This document shows, one piece after another, positions 23,055 to 31,694 of a DNA stretch of 35,335 nucleotides. Within the stretch, counting starts at the first letter, position 1. Each line of letters starts with the position of its first letter. The DNA is from CAWBKV01 sp041946675 (GTDB lineage Archaea > Halobacteriota > Methanosarcinia > Methanotrichales > Methanotrichaceae), in NCBI GenBank assembly GCA_041946675.1, contig JBHGAU010000022.1, positions 1 to 35,335 of the forward strand. Reading direction: 5' to 3'. Both the position numbers and the translations under genes were made by a program. Under the pieces are notes generated by a model that was not told the origin of the DNA, made no database searches, and saw only the letters and a list, made by a program, of their open reading frames with translations.

Positions 23055-24272
23055 TCATAATAACTTTTGGTCCCAGCAACGCCTTATACGCTCAAATTCG
23101 TCTAAAATAGAAAATATTCCTCGCACAAAATCGTCACCGGTCCAGCTTGAAGCCCTTTCTATGCCTCTCTTAATGAGAGTTGATCGCAAATCAGGATTAT
23201 CATAAAGTGATTTGATAGCCAAAGCGATTTCTTCAGGGCTTTTCGGGTCTACAAGCAGGGCGGCATCTCCCAGTTGCTCCTCTGCTCCAGATACTTTGGA
23301 GGCCACAACCGGACAACCTAAGGCAAAGGCTTCAAGGGGAGGCAGATTTTCTGGACCAAAGAAGGATAGATAAGTAAGTGCAAAAGCATTGCGATATAAC
23401 AATATCAAGTCGTTCTGGGGCACAAATCCCAGGAAAAAAACCTGATCAGATAAGCCTAGATTGCTCGTGACTTCTTTTACATAATTCACATTTCCCATAT
23501 CAGATCCTACGAGAACAAGGGAGAATCTAAGGCCATGGTTTTCTTTAAGGGATTTCAGAGATAACAATAAGTTAACATGATTTTTATGAGACCAGAATTG
23601 AGCCGGATAAAAAAGATAATTCCTGCGTATGCTATACTTATTGATTACATCTCCAGAATCGCTTGGGTTAGCATCAAGAATATATTTGGGTGTAGGATGA
23701 GGAAGAACCCTGATATTCTCTGTGGGAATCCCATAAAAGTACTCTATCTCTTTGCGACCTGCCTCTGTGCCAGTGATGATAAATGAAGCCCTTTTAAGAA
23801 CTCTTAAATAATAGTCCTCTCGATTTTGCCAGGCCCCGTTTATGCTTACCTCAGGAAACCAGGGTTGTAATCTATGCTGCAGGTCCCAGACTACAGTAAT
23901 ATAAGGTATGTCAATATCTGTAACTGCGGGGCCAATAAACCACATGATTTCCACTCCTTCCCTTTTGGCAATGCGATCCAATCTATACGGCAAACTAAGA
24001 ATCTTTCCGATAAATGGAATTTTCCACACAAATGGCAAATTTTCCAAAATAGATATTGTCTTTTTGTGAATAGGAAAAATGGATATGTTGTGTAAATCGC
24101 ATAACTTGATTATAGAGCTGGCGACCACTTCACTCTTGCTATTCGTGAACAGGACAAAATCGTGTGGGTTATCCCCGGCTAACTTTGATAATGATTGAAG
24201 AAGATCCAAATGGAATGTATAGCCACCTCCTGCTTCTGGAACGATATCAGCTATAAATACGCCAACCTTCAT
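23055..24272 (-). CDS. Family 4 glycosyltransferase (duplicate 2)
   Basis: 405 aa, GT-B fold, starting MKVGVFIADIVPEAGGGYTF with GAGGT 10 nt ahead. It carries the same donor-domain blocks as its paralogue (LFYPAQFWSHKNH, LGFVPQNDLILLYRNAFALT, FGPENLPPLEAFALGCPVVA, SGAEEQLGDAALLVDPKSP). It lies 51 nt downstream of the intact methyltransferase, the original partner order of the duplicated module. Cytoplasmic, probably peripheral at the membrane, extending a lipid-linked glycan (inference from the cluster). Confidence 0.92.
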   Translation of the reverse strand: MKVGVFIADIVPEAGGGYTFHLDLLQSLSKLAGDNPHDFVLFTNSKSEVVASSIIKLCDLHNISIFPIHKKTISILENLPFVWKIPFIGKILSLPYRLDRIAKREGVEIMWFIGPAVTDIDIPYITVVWDLQHRLQPWFPEVSINGAWQNREDYYLRVLKRASFIITGTEAGRKEIEYFYGIPTENIRVLPHPTPKYILDANPSDSGDVINKYSIRRNYLFYPAQFWSHKNHVNLLLSLKSLKENHGLRFSLVLVGSDMGNVNYVKEVTSNLGLSDQVFFLGFVPQNDLILLYRNAFALTYLSFFGPENLPPLEAFALGCPVVASKVSGAEEQLGDAALLVDPKSPEEIALAIKSLYDNPDLRSTLIKRGIERASSWTGDDFVRGIFSILDEFERIRRCWDQKLL

Positions 24273-24323
24273 TGATGCAAATACCTCTGATTTGTAATGA
24301 ATTGAATAACTACAGTTATGGAA

Positions 24324-25091
24324 CTAAAGCCGTTGGGCTACAGCCAAAATGTGCCAAGTATCTTCATTTATATCTTCACACTCAGTATAACCGGCAAACC
24401 ACTTCTTAGGCTTGAATGAGCTGAATGATAGAAATCCTGCCATCTCTTGCATTAGAAAATAGCGATTGATCTGCGTTTCCTCAACGCAAGAGTAAGTTCC
24501 ATCCTTTCGCAGTTCATAAATTGTGTATGCTACTATAGCTAACTGCCTAGCAGATTCTAGAGATGTCTCTGATATCCGCAATATTTCTCCGTTAGGTGTC
24601 TGCCATCTACGGATTCTCAGAGGATCGTAGCCGCATAACATCGCTGCCGCATGCCAGAACTCAAATATGAATAACCCTCCATCCCGCAGACGTTTGTATA
24701 CTCCTTCGAAAACATTCTTCAGCGCTTCATTGGTGGCAACATAACCTATAGAATCAAATAGACATATAGCTACGTCGAATCGTTTATCGGGAAGATCAAG
24801 CTTGCGCATATCCTGGCACTGAAAATCTACAGAGGAGGAAATCTTAGCTGCCTTTAGCCTTGCACAATTCAGCATATCCTCCGAATAATCAGTAGCTGTA
24901 ACCTTATAGCCTAATCTCTCCAGAGCAAAAGCATGTGATCCAGTCCCGCACGCTAGCTCCAATAGCCTCTTAGAGGATCCTATACCATATTTTTTGATAC
25001 ATTGATCAATAAAGGATGCCTCTTGTTCATAGGGCTTATCTTTGTAAAATAAATCATAAAGCTCAGCATGACGTCCGATATAGGAACTCAT
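24324..25091 (-). CDS. Class I SAM-dependent methyltransferase
   Basis: 255 aa from ATG 25091, chosen because GGTGGAG stands 9-10 nt upstream; the TTG at 25121 would add ten residues and overlap the previous gene. The N-terminus is YIGRHAELYDLFY; SAM motif I is LLELACGTGSHA (about 43-54), then YKVTATDYSEDML for the acidic loop, DFQCQDMRKLDLP, and FDVAICLFDSIGYV as motif IV. The C-terminal third is substrate-specific and is preserved in the truncated copy at 22705. Probably methylates a sugar or sugar nucleotide in the glycan pathway; small-molecule methyltransfer is certain only at family level. Confidence 0.9.
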   Translation of the reverse strand: MSSYIGRHAELYDLFYKDKPYEQEASFIDQCIKKYGIGSSKRLLELACGTGSHAFALERLGYKVTATDYSEDMLNCARLKAAKISSSVDFQCQDMRKLDLPDKRFDVAICLFDSIGYVATNEALKNVFEGVYKRLRDGGLFIFEFWHAAAMLCGYDPLRIRRWQTPNGEILRISETSLESARQLAIVAYTIYELRKDGTYSCVEETQINRYFLMQEMAGFLSFSSFKPKKWFAGYTECEDINEDTWHILAVAQRL

Positions 25092-25104
25092 CTTTGTTCT
25101 CCAC

Positions 25105-25926
25105 CTAAGTTCTCCGTTCAAGAAGCAATCCTACCATTTTTGTCTCAACAATTTTAGAGGCAATTCTGATTAGGTTCACATTACTTTCGTTAAAATAGAA
25201 TTTAATACAGTATTCATCCGCGAAGCTGCTCTTAAGAACGTCAAGAGGAACTATGGTCAAGGGTTGTGATGTCTTTCTATTCTTAAAGCCTTCTGGAACT
25301 AATCCAGGGCCATGGTCTGATAAGTTAGCTACCTGCTTAGTTATCAAAGGTCTAGATATCTTTTCACCAACAACGGTACGCGTGAGATAAACTTTATCAA
25401 ACTGTAGTTTAATCAGGCTATTCAAAGTTTGAAGAGGATCTGGCGTATATTGAAGCGCTCCCTGGGCAATCAGCAGATCTCTATGTTCAAGCTCCTCTAC
25501 AGCTTGTTCAAGGTTATCGAAGAATTTTATATTCCCTGATTGAAATGCCCTTTTACCTTCTGCAGCCATTGATGGAGTCTCTAGAATATACCATTTATCA
25601 ATTTTTAAAGGTAAAAGACGATTAACTTCAAAATAGGTTGCACCACAGGCTCCACCTAACTCGAGCACATGAAGCGGCTTGTTTGTGCAAACATAAGATA
25701 TGACAAATAAGTTCTGTGCAAGCTGGCGATTATCAATAGTTCCTACATCGCTCTTTATCAAAGCATCTTTAAGCCTCACTGTTTTATCTGATACAGTTCT
25801 AACGACATCAGGATCCTCATAAGTATCTGAATCTGCGATGGCAGAATTATAGTTACTATACAGCTCCATAGACTCTTTGGCCATTAGCCAAGAGAAGTAA
25901 GGGCGTAATAGTTCCTTGAATTTCAT
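25105..25926 (-). CDS. Putative methyltransferase, TIGR04325-like
   Basis: 273 aa; the ATG has GGAG 4 nt before it. The central motif LHVLELGGACGATYFEVNRL (about 83-102) is a SAM-binding glycine loop, followed by WYILETPSMAAEGKRAF. The pattern resembles the TIGR04325 group found in surface-polysaccharide loci. The N-terminus (LLRPYFSWLMAKESMELYSNY, then aspartates) is family-specific. Seen between the DegT aminotransferase and the other methyltransferase, all co-directional. The acceptor is unknown. Confidence 0.8.
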   Translation of the reverse strand: MKFKELLRPYFSWLMAKESMELYSNYNSAIADSDTYEDPDVVRTVSDKTVRLKDALIKSDVGTIDNRQLAQNLFVISYVCTNKPLHVLELGGACGATYFEVNRLLPLKIDKWYILETPSMAAEGKRAFQSGNIKFFDNLEQAVEELEHRDLLIAQGALQYTPDPLQTLNSLIKLQFDKVYLTRTVVGEKISRPLITKQVANLSDHGPGLVPEGFKNRKTSQPLTIVPLDVLKSSFADEYCIKFYFNESNVNLIRIASKIVETKMVGLLLERRT

Positions 25927-25941
25927 AAAACTCCGACTGCA

Positions 25942-27063
25942 TCAAATAATTCGAGAATTGCAAGAGGCATTTAATAATGTTTCTGTGATTAAATATATAG
26001 TATCTTCTTGCATCGTATAAGTAGAAGGCAAATAAATTCCATTCTCCCATAGGCTATCTGCCACAGGACAAGGCACTTCCCGAAATTCTAGACTAGATCT
26101 CAGACACGGCTGTTGGTTCATGGGACAAAAAAAGGTGCGTGTATCTATTCCCTTTGCCCATAATGCCTCAGAGAGTTGATCACGGGTCATGCCGAATTCC
26201 GGTCCAATAGTAATCGCATACATCCAATAGACATTGAAAGCCCATTCCAGCTCAACCGGCAGATGCAAGCCTGGAACATCTTTCAAATAGCGATTATAGG
26301 TCTTGGCTACACGTCTCTTCTCTGTAATTATTTTATCAATTTTACGAAGCTGGGCTAAACCCATCGCTGCTTGATATCCAGTCATTCGAAAGTTGTAACC
26401 TGCTACATCATGTCTGAAACGGGGTTTAGTAAATGCTAAATTACGAAGCAAGCGCAATCTCTCTGCCAAAGACCTATTATTAGTTACAACCATCCCACCT
26501 TCACCGGTGGTTATTACCTTGTTGGCATAAAAGCTAAAACACCCCATGTCTCCAAAGCTTCCTGCTCTTTTGCCTCTGCACATCGCTCCATGTGCCTCAG
26601 CACAATCTTCTATGACCACTAAGTTATGTCCCTCTACAATCTCATTCAAGCGGTCCATATCTACTGGATGGCCATAGAGATGAACGGGGATTATAGCCTT
26701 GGTCCTGTGATTGATAAGGCCCTCAATAAGATCCAGGTCGAGGTTCCAAGTTATATTTTCAGAATCAACTGGCACGGGTATAGCGCCGTTATGAACAACT
26801 GCCAATGCAGTTGCAATATTGGTACAAGCGCTGACTAAAACTTCATCACCATGTCCAATGCCAGCTGCTGCAACAGCCAAATGCAAAGCAGTTGTTCCAC
26901 TGGTCACAGCTATGCCGTATTCACATCCACAGTAATTGGCAAATTCGCTTTCAAATTGATCAAGGGCTTTCCCGAAGGTACCCGAAATCTCTCCACGACG
27001 AAGAGCTTCCACTACAAAAGCAATTTCATCTTCTCCGATGACTGGCTCGAATACAGGTATCAT
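25942..27063 (-). CDS. DegT/DnrJ/EryC1/StrS aminotransferase
   Basis: PLP sugar aminotransferase that typically converts a nucleotide-linked keto-sugar to an amino sugar. 373 aa from ATG 27063, which shares one base with the cupin stop; GTG 27066 is in frame. PLP lysine is K182 in SFYANKVITTGEGG; D153 in VIEDCAEAHGA contacts the pyridine nitrogen; TSGTTALHLA binds phosphate. Substrate class could be a UDP- or GDP-4-keto-6-deoxy sugar, but the dehydratase that would make it is not in the window. Together with the cupin it suggests an unusual amino or deoxy sugar in the surface glycan. Confidence 0.92.
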   Translation of the reverse strand: MIPVFEPVIGEDEIAFVVEALRRGEISGTFGKALDQFESEFANYCGCEYGIAVTSGTTALHLAVAAAGIGHGDEVLVSACTNIATALAVVHNGAIPVPVDSENITWNLDLDLIEGLINHRTKAIIPVHLYGHPVDMDRLNEIVEGHNLVVIEDCAEAHGAMCRGKRAGSFGDMGCFSFYANKVITTGEGGMVVTNNRSLAERLRLLRNLAFTKPRFRHDVAGYNFRMTGYQAAMGLAQLRKIDKIITEKRRVAKTYNRYLKDVPGLHLPVELEWAFNVYWMYAITIGPEFGMTRDQLSEALWAKGIDTRTFFCPMNQQPCLRSSLEFREVPCPVADSLWENGIYLPSTYTMQEDTIYLITETLLNASCNSRII

Positions 27064-27497
27064 CACTTGGCCTCAGCAAAAACCTTATCCTTTTCAGTCC
27101 CCATGAAGGGGCCCTGCTTAACGCTTATGCATTGCATGTCCTCTATAACCTTTAGAGCATGGATTCCATGGATTAATACAATGGCATCCCCTTTGCGCAG
27201 CACTACCTCCCGAAGGAGCTTGCCTTCATCGCTATAAAGCTGCACAGCTACGACGCCTCGCTGGACGACAAACATCTGTTGAAGATCTTCTATGGTTCTT
27301 TTTATAGCCCTATGGGTATGAGGAGGTTCTTTAAAACCAGCCTCATGCGCAAGCAGACCAAATTGAAATGAAGATTCAGGCGGAGAAAAAAAGGTTGTCC
27401 GTTTAACTTGTGTATCGCTCCAAATTATTTCTGCATAGCGAATGCCGTTATACTCAATAGACTCTATAGCCATAAAGATCAATCCTATCAGTTTCAT
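27063..27497 (-). CDS. Cupin-fold protein of the sugar cluster
   Basis: 144 aa with a single cupin domain: KEPPHTHRAIKRTIEDLQQMF for motif 1 (metal-type histidines H79, H81 region) and GDAIVLIHGIHALKVIED for motif 2. Start ATG 27497 overlaps the preceding methyltransferase stop (ATGA); an in-frame ATG at 27473 is a possible alternative. Cupins of this size in such clusters are sugar 3,4-ketoisomerases or epimerases (WxcM/FdtA-like) or serve as non-enzymatic partners; placement directly before a DegT aminotransferase fits the ketoisomerase-aminotransferase pairing, as inference only. Confidence 0.75.
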   Translation of the reverse strand: MKLIGLIFMAIESIEYNGIRYAEIIWSDTQVKRTTFFSPPESSFQFGLLAHEAGFKEPPHTHRAIKRTIEDLQQMFVVQRGVVAVQLYSDEGKLLREVVLRKGDAIVLIHGIHALKVIEDMQCISVKQGPFMGTEKDKVFAEAK

Positions 27498-28426
27498 GGT
27501 TGTTTAAATAGTTCTAGACAGAGAACCGCTCGCTCTCCTGCCGGATAATCGGGAGGATACTCCAAAGTACTATTTGGATCAAAGTACTTGCTATTGTGAA
27601 CATCAAAGAACTCGCATTCAGCGCAAGATTTTCTGTCGCTTATCTTCCATCCGTCAGGATCATATTTGAACACAGTCTCCCTATAATAGGTCGGATGAAA
27701 CTCCTTTATGAGTTCTTCAGCTAATGAGGAGTCAAATTGCTGGAACCATCCATGATCCTCATATTTGCCAAAGGGGAACGTACAATATAAAACGCCACCC
27801 GGCTTAAGAACTCTGCTTAATTCTCTAATGGCAATTAAGAAATCCTTAGATCCGCTCCGTTTTGCTATATTTCCCTGTTTGACGTACATCGAGTTATCCA
27901 TACCTATATGCTCAATTGTAGAAATACATACAACAATATCGAACAAGTTGTCTCTAAAATCCATGTTGCGCAAGTCCCCGAAAATATAGGATATGCTCCT
28001 CTGCCAGTGGCATTCTCCTTCAGGTCCTAGCGTAGTGATAGCGATCTTCTTATTGGATAGAGGAGATGAGGCCAAAATAACTTCATGGTTGAGGGATGAA
28101 CCTGCATCGAGAAGGTAGCCTTCTCTCGTTTTTAGGCGGGCAAGGGCCCACGGGATTTCTACAACTCGCGCATCAAGGCGAAATCCATAGTTTTGCGGCA
28201 GATCTCGTGATTGAAGGAATAGCTCCAGGAAAGATGGATCATTAATCACATTTTTAAGATACATATCTTTATATAAACTATATCCAGATCGCCAAGGCCT
28301 ACGATCGGACTCCAAATAATTCTTAAGATCCCGATTATTCTTCATCTCAATGATTTTGGACCGTGAATTTGAGCCCAATCTCAAGGCCCCATTAACAACC
28401 GATCCAGCAATCCGCCTTAATACCAC
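27494..28426 (-). CDS. Class I SAM-dependent methyltransferase
   Basis: 310 aa starting at GTG 28426, with GGGAG about 9 nt upstream; no ATG is usable. Motif I is GYLLDAGSSLNHEVILASS, with Ser in place of the usual second Gly; the acidic strand is IAITTLGPEGEC; then DLRNMDFRDNLFDIVVCIST, IEHIG and RVLKPGGVLYCTFPFG, the type-11 methyltransferase signature. The C-terminus has a CAEC pair. Couples by ATGA to the cupin gene. Probable glycan- or sugar-methylating enzyme. Confidence 0.85.
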   Translation of the reverse strand: MVLRRIAGSVVNGALRLGSNSRSKIIEMKNNRDLKNYLESDRRPWRSGYSLYKDMYLKNVINDPSFLELFLQSRDLPQNYGFRLDARVVEIPWALARLKTREGYLLDAGSSLNHEVILASSPLSNKKIAITTLGPEGECHWQRSISYIFGDLRNMDFRDNLFDIVVCISTIEHIGMDNSMYVKQGNIAKRSGSKDFLIAIRELSRVLKPGGVLYCTFPFGKYEDHGWFQQFDSSLAEELIKEFHPTYYRETVFKYDPDGWKISDRKSCAECEFFDVHNSKYFDPNSTLEYPPDYPAGERAVLCLELFKQP

Positions 28427-28443
28427 TATAACATCTCCCGTAA

Positions 28444-29352
28444 TTATGATCGCCGTATATATCCTATTCTAGTAAGCAAATCTGATGCTCGTTTGCATAG
28501 ATTACCTATTAGGCCTTGATCTTTTGGAAATGCTTGCTGCCAAAGGATTGGACATTGTGGATTTTCAATTGGCTCAGGCCACCTTTCCGGCAGAGGCGGA
28601 CAAGGTTTCAGAGGTGGATTGGCCCATTGAATCCCATCGGAAGCATTTGTAGCGAGAGAGTCAAATCCGATATGTTCGACCATACTATGAGGTGGACGTA
28701 AGCATAAACCACCTTTAAGGATATGGAGGTAAGACCAACGAACCGCCCAAATGTTGCGCTTAAGCTCCGATTCCGCCATTTCCGGCAAGTCGGGGCCATA
28801 GCGACTGATATCTATTCCTTTTGCTGCACATTCATCCATTAGCGACTTAGCATTTTTTTCCATTCCTTGCCAAGATCGCCTCCATGTGCCCCATACCCAG
28901 CACTCAGCCCTGCCATCAAAATATGGCTGACCAGAAATATTTTTTGGAGTTGCACGCGGATGAGTCCACCCAGTCACGCTCATCACTTTATGTTCATTCT
29001 GGTAGGTACCTAAAGCGGCGCATAGATAATTATACGTCCCAGGAACACAAACGAGGTCATCCTCGAAAACAATAATCGCTTCATGATTATTTATAACTTC
29101 AGTTACGCCTGATAGTATTGATCGTCCGAGACCTAGGTTCTCCTCGCGTTCGGTTATTATCATTTTGCACCAATCTATTTTTTCCAATATCTTGCGAACT
29201 TTTGCTACCGCAGCTGCATCGTTTTTCGTCCGAGGGCCATCACTAAAGGAATAAATCAAAGGCACTTCATTTAGACGCAAGCATTCAAGAGTACGGCGCA
29301 AATGATCTGGCCGAGCATATGCAAATAACACAATTGGAATTGTTCCTACCAT
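28444..29352 (-). CDS. GT-A glycosyltransferase (GT2-like)
   Basis: 302 aa from ATG 29352; a TTG at 29376 would add eight residues. The N-terminal Rossmann-like strand is PIVLFAYARPDHLRRTLECL, then SFSDGPRTKNDAA; ITEREENLGLGRSILSGV and the metal-binding FEDDL lie where GT2 DxD motifs sit. A middle block of Trp-rich sequence (ECWVWGTWRRSWQGMEKN) is typical of sugar transferases acting on capsule-like glycans. There is an 89-nt gap to the next upstream gene, more than elsewhere in the cluster, with AT-rich sequence that could hold a secondary promoter. Confidence 0.8.
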   Translation of the reverse strand: MVGTIPIVLFAYARPDHLRRTLECLRLNEVPLIYSFSDGPRTKNDAAAVAKVRKILEKIDWCKMIITEREENLGLGRSILSGVTEVINNHEAIIVFEDDLVCVPGTYNYLCAALGTYQNEHKVMSVTGWTHPRATPKNISGQPYFDGRAECWVWGTWRRSWQGMEKNAKSLMDECAAKGIDISRYGPDLPEMAESELKRNIWAVRWSYLHILKGGLCLRPPHSMVEHIGFDSLATNASDGIQWANPPLKPCPPLPERWPEPIENPQCPILWQQAFPKDQGLIGNLCKRASDLLTRIGYIRRS

Positions 29353-29422
29353 AAATATCACATATAAAATTAGCAATGCTAATCAATCGAATTTATAAAT
29401 TTACAGCTCCCTAGACAACTCG

Positions 29423-30250
29423 TTAATAATCTCTCAATATCGGATCAATTAGTCTAAGTCTGATGGGATTAACAAACCCGTTTAATATTTTTGGCCTGAA
29501 ATAGTTATTTGATAGTATATAGCTTGCATCATCCATTGTAAATACGTGTCTTTTCATATTATACATTGACCGATTTAATTCAGCTTCTTTTCCCTCATAG
29601 GTACTGCCATCACCATATGGTATATGAGAATAATCATGGTTTTGATGTATTGCAGTTATCGCCTCAGTAGCATCAATCACATTGACTCCCATATGAAGCG
29701 CATTATAAACCATCCAATTATCCCAAATTGGCCGACCGATAGCAAAGGGGGGGATGTTCTTAAAAAGCCCGCGGCTGAATATAAAATAATCCATCCCACC
29801 TTTAGGGTGCAGCCATCCGTTCTGTTTTGCTGCGCCTTTGAGTTTCTCCTCCCATTTGGAGTCAAAATCGATAGGTTTATCGATATCCAGATCCCAGCGC
29901 TGTCCGATTGCCAAGAATTTGAGCATTTTTGACGATATACATGAGACAGCATTTACAAAATCCGATAAATAAATTACATCGGCGTTTGAATAGCACATTA
30001 CATCATGCAATGCGTAGTCTTGAGCTTGCCTAAACATATCGCTGACCAACGGCGTTCCGAAATCATTTCGTGCCACGTATGGAATATGAATCAAACCATA
30101 TTCAGCGGCAACTTCCCCTATCCCCTCTTCATCCCCAAAAAGGATGATCTCAAACTTTGGCTGTAGGAGAGTCCAACTATGAATTGCGTTGCGCTGAATA
30201 ACTCCAATATGTCCTTTGAATGGCTTTGGCGCCGCAAAGAGGGTTATCAT
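29423..30250 (-). CDS. Predicted GT-A glycosyltransferase
   Basis: 275 aa. The opening MITLFAAPKPFKGHIGVIQR and IHSWTLLQPKFEIILFGDEE resemble glycan-chain transferases of the GT-A type. CYSNADVIYLSDF holds a DxD-like Asn-Ala-Asp with following Tyr. Two further conserved-looking blocks are GGMDYFIFSRGLFKNIP and GRPIWDNWMV, which match the acceptor region of such enzymes. No membrane segment. It lies 2 nt after the methyltransferase at 30253. The exact GT family is uncertain. Confidence 0.75.
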   Translation of the reverse strand: MITLFAAPKPFKGHIGVIQRNAIHSWTLLQPKFEIILFGDEEGIGEVAAEYGLIHIPYVARNDFGTPLVSDMFRQAQDYALHDVMCYSNADVIYLSDFVNAVSCISSKMLKFLAIGQRWDLDIDKPIDFDSKWEEKLKGAAKQNGWLHPKGGMDYFIFSRGLFKNIPPFAIGRPIWDNWMVYNALHMGVNVIDATEAITAIHQNHDYSHIPYGDGSTYEGKEAELNRSMYNMKRHVFTMDDASYILSNNYFRPKILNGFVNPIRLRLIDPILRDY

Positions 30251-30252
30251 AT

Positions 30253-30960
30253 CTAATTTCCAGTCTCCCTTTCAGGTTTAATAGACTCCTTTAAGCGAAA
30301 TACTTCAACTTCGAACGAGCCTTTCCATTCAAGTATGCTATTGAAAATATCTTGATTTGGAAAGAATATTTCCTGGTTGAGATGTGTATGCTGTGATAGA
30401 ATAGACCATTTCCAATAATCCGATCTGACTCCTTCGAGTTGGCGTTTTGTATATTCAAAAAAAACAATTTTATTATCTATCACTACTGTATACCACTTAT
30501 GCATTCCTTTTGCCCATGCAAAGAGCGCATCTTTCATGAATGTCGGCGTCTCGATATACCCAGCTTTTGCTACACGGATTATTTCTTGGCATGCTCTCTT
30601 TGGATCATTAACATGCTCTAATATATGTGAACAATAGAGATAGTCTATCGATTTATCCTTAAATGGCATATATTCAATATCCAGAATTATGAAATCCCTA
30701 TCATCCCTGACTAATTTGTTAGTTCGATGTACATTTACTCCTGTGAATTTATCGGCAAGAACTGTTGCTTTAGGGAATGGATAATTACCGCTGCCGATAT
30801 CTACTATCATACCTTTTTCAGGGCATAGCCTAATAAAATTCTCTTGATAAGAATGATATCTATCGATATTTTCATATAAATGATCTGGTTCCAATCCTAG
30901 GCCCGTTCGAATGATATTCTTTATATCAAAAAATAAATATTTCAATATATCTAAAATCAT
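30253..30960 (-). CDS. Class I SAM-dependent methyltransferase (type 11)
   Basis: 235 aa. SAM motif I is GMIVDIGSGNYPFPKATVLA (about 50-69); then DFIILDIEYMPFKDKSIDYL and YCSHILEHVNDPKRACQEII, the type-11 motif IV/post-motif pattern. The C-terminal part has VVIDNKIVFFEYTKRQLEG. The ATG overlaps the preceding gene by ATGA. Probably acts on a sugar or lipid-linked intermediate; no closer assignment. Confidence 0.85.
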   Translation of the reverse strand: MILDILKYLFFDIKNIIRTGLGLEPDHLYENIDRYHSYQENFIRLCPEKGMIVDIGSGNYPFPKATVLADKFTGVNVHRTNKLVRDDRDFIILDIEYMPFKDKSIDYLYCSHILEHVNDPKRACQEIIRVAKAGYIETPTFMKDALFAWAKGMHKWYTVVIDNKIVFFEYTKRQLEGVRSDYWKWSILSQHTHLNQEIFFPNQDIFNSILEWKGSFEVEVFRLKESIKPERETGN

Positions 30961-31694
30961 TTAACTCTACAGAATATATCTGTCCTCCACCATTTCGAAT
31001 TATAGGGCCCAACACCTTCAAAAATCATCCTCTCAAAGCTAGTAAAATAAGATCTTGTGCCCATAAAATAATAATCTCTATCGGCATTATCAACTATTAT
31101 TAATCCCTTAATTTTTACTTTTTTTACTGCATGCTTAATACAAGAAGGGCGAGCTCTTCCATCAATGTTGATTAAGTCAAAAAAGCCATCCTGAAAATCA
31201 TCTATTTGACAAACATATTTTTTATAATTTCTATTTTTAGAATCAAATGATACGTATTCATCAGGATCAGATGGATCTATTTCTAGGTCTATAGTATTAG
31301 ATTCATTGTCAGGACAGACTAATCGATAATCCAATCTCTTATTATTTCCTAAAACCGAACTAATATTATTATACCAAGTAAGATCATGCTCGATAGATAT
31401 GACGTGGGCACCCCTCTTCAGCCAATAGAGTGTAGAATAGCCACTGCCATACTCAAATATATGCTTCCCGCTCAAATCCAAAGAATTCAGAAAATCGATA
31501 GCATCAAAGACAAGCCATGGCTGTTGTGTCACCAATAAATAGTCATCGTGAAGAATGGACTTAATCCATTTGAACGTATGTTTACGTTGATTGCGATTGC
31601 CAACAGTATTCATTAAACATGCCCTAGTAGTAGTATCTCTAATGGAAGCAAGCGCTTGTCGCAAGTCCTGCAAATAGAAATATGGATGAATCAA
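30957..31694 (-). CDS. SAM methyltransferase-like protein
   Basis: 245 aa. The central motif KHIFEYGSGYSTLYWLKRGA then HVISIEHD is a SAM-binding loop followed by the acidic strand; LINIDGRARPSCIKHAV and LIIVDNADRDYYF resemble the later core strands of class I methyltransferases of surface-glycan loci. The apparent start is TTG 31694, overlapping the ABC ATPase stop (CTTGATT); the next in-frame ATG is 27 codons downstream and would lose no motif. Function and acceptor unknown. Confidence 0.75.
   Translation of the reverse strand: MIHPYFYLQDLRQALASIRDTTTRACLMNTVGNRNQRKHTFKWIKSILHDDYLLVTQQPWLVFDAIDFLNSLDLSGKHIFEYGSGYSTLYWLKRGAHVISIEHDLTWYNNISSVLGNNKRLDYRLVCPDNESNTIDLEIDPSDPDEYVSFDSKNRNYKKYVCQIDDFQDGFFDLINIDGRARPSCIKHAVKKVKIKGLIIVDNADRDYYFMGTRSYFTSFERMIFEGVGPYNSKWWRTDIFCRVK

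Noticed and set aside
24324..25121. Upstream TTG 25121 start for the methyltransferase
   Set aside because: It overlaps the preceding gene and lacks a ribosome-binding site, whereas ATG 25091 has GGTGGAG at proper distance.
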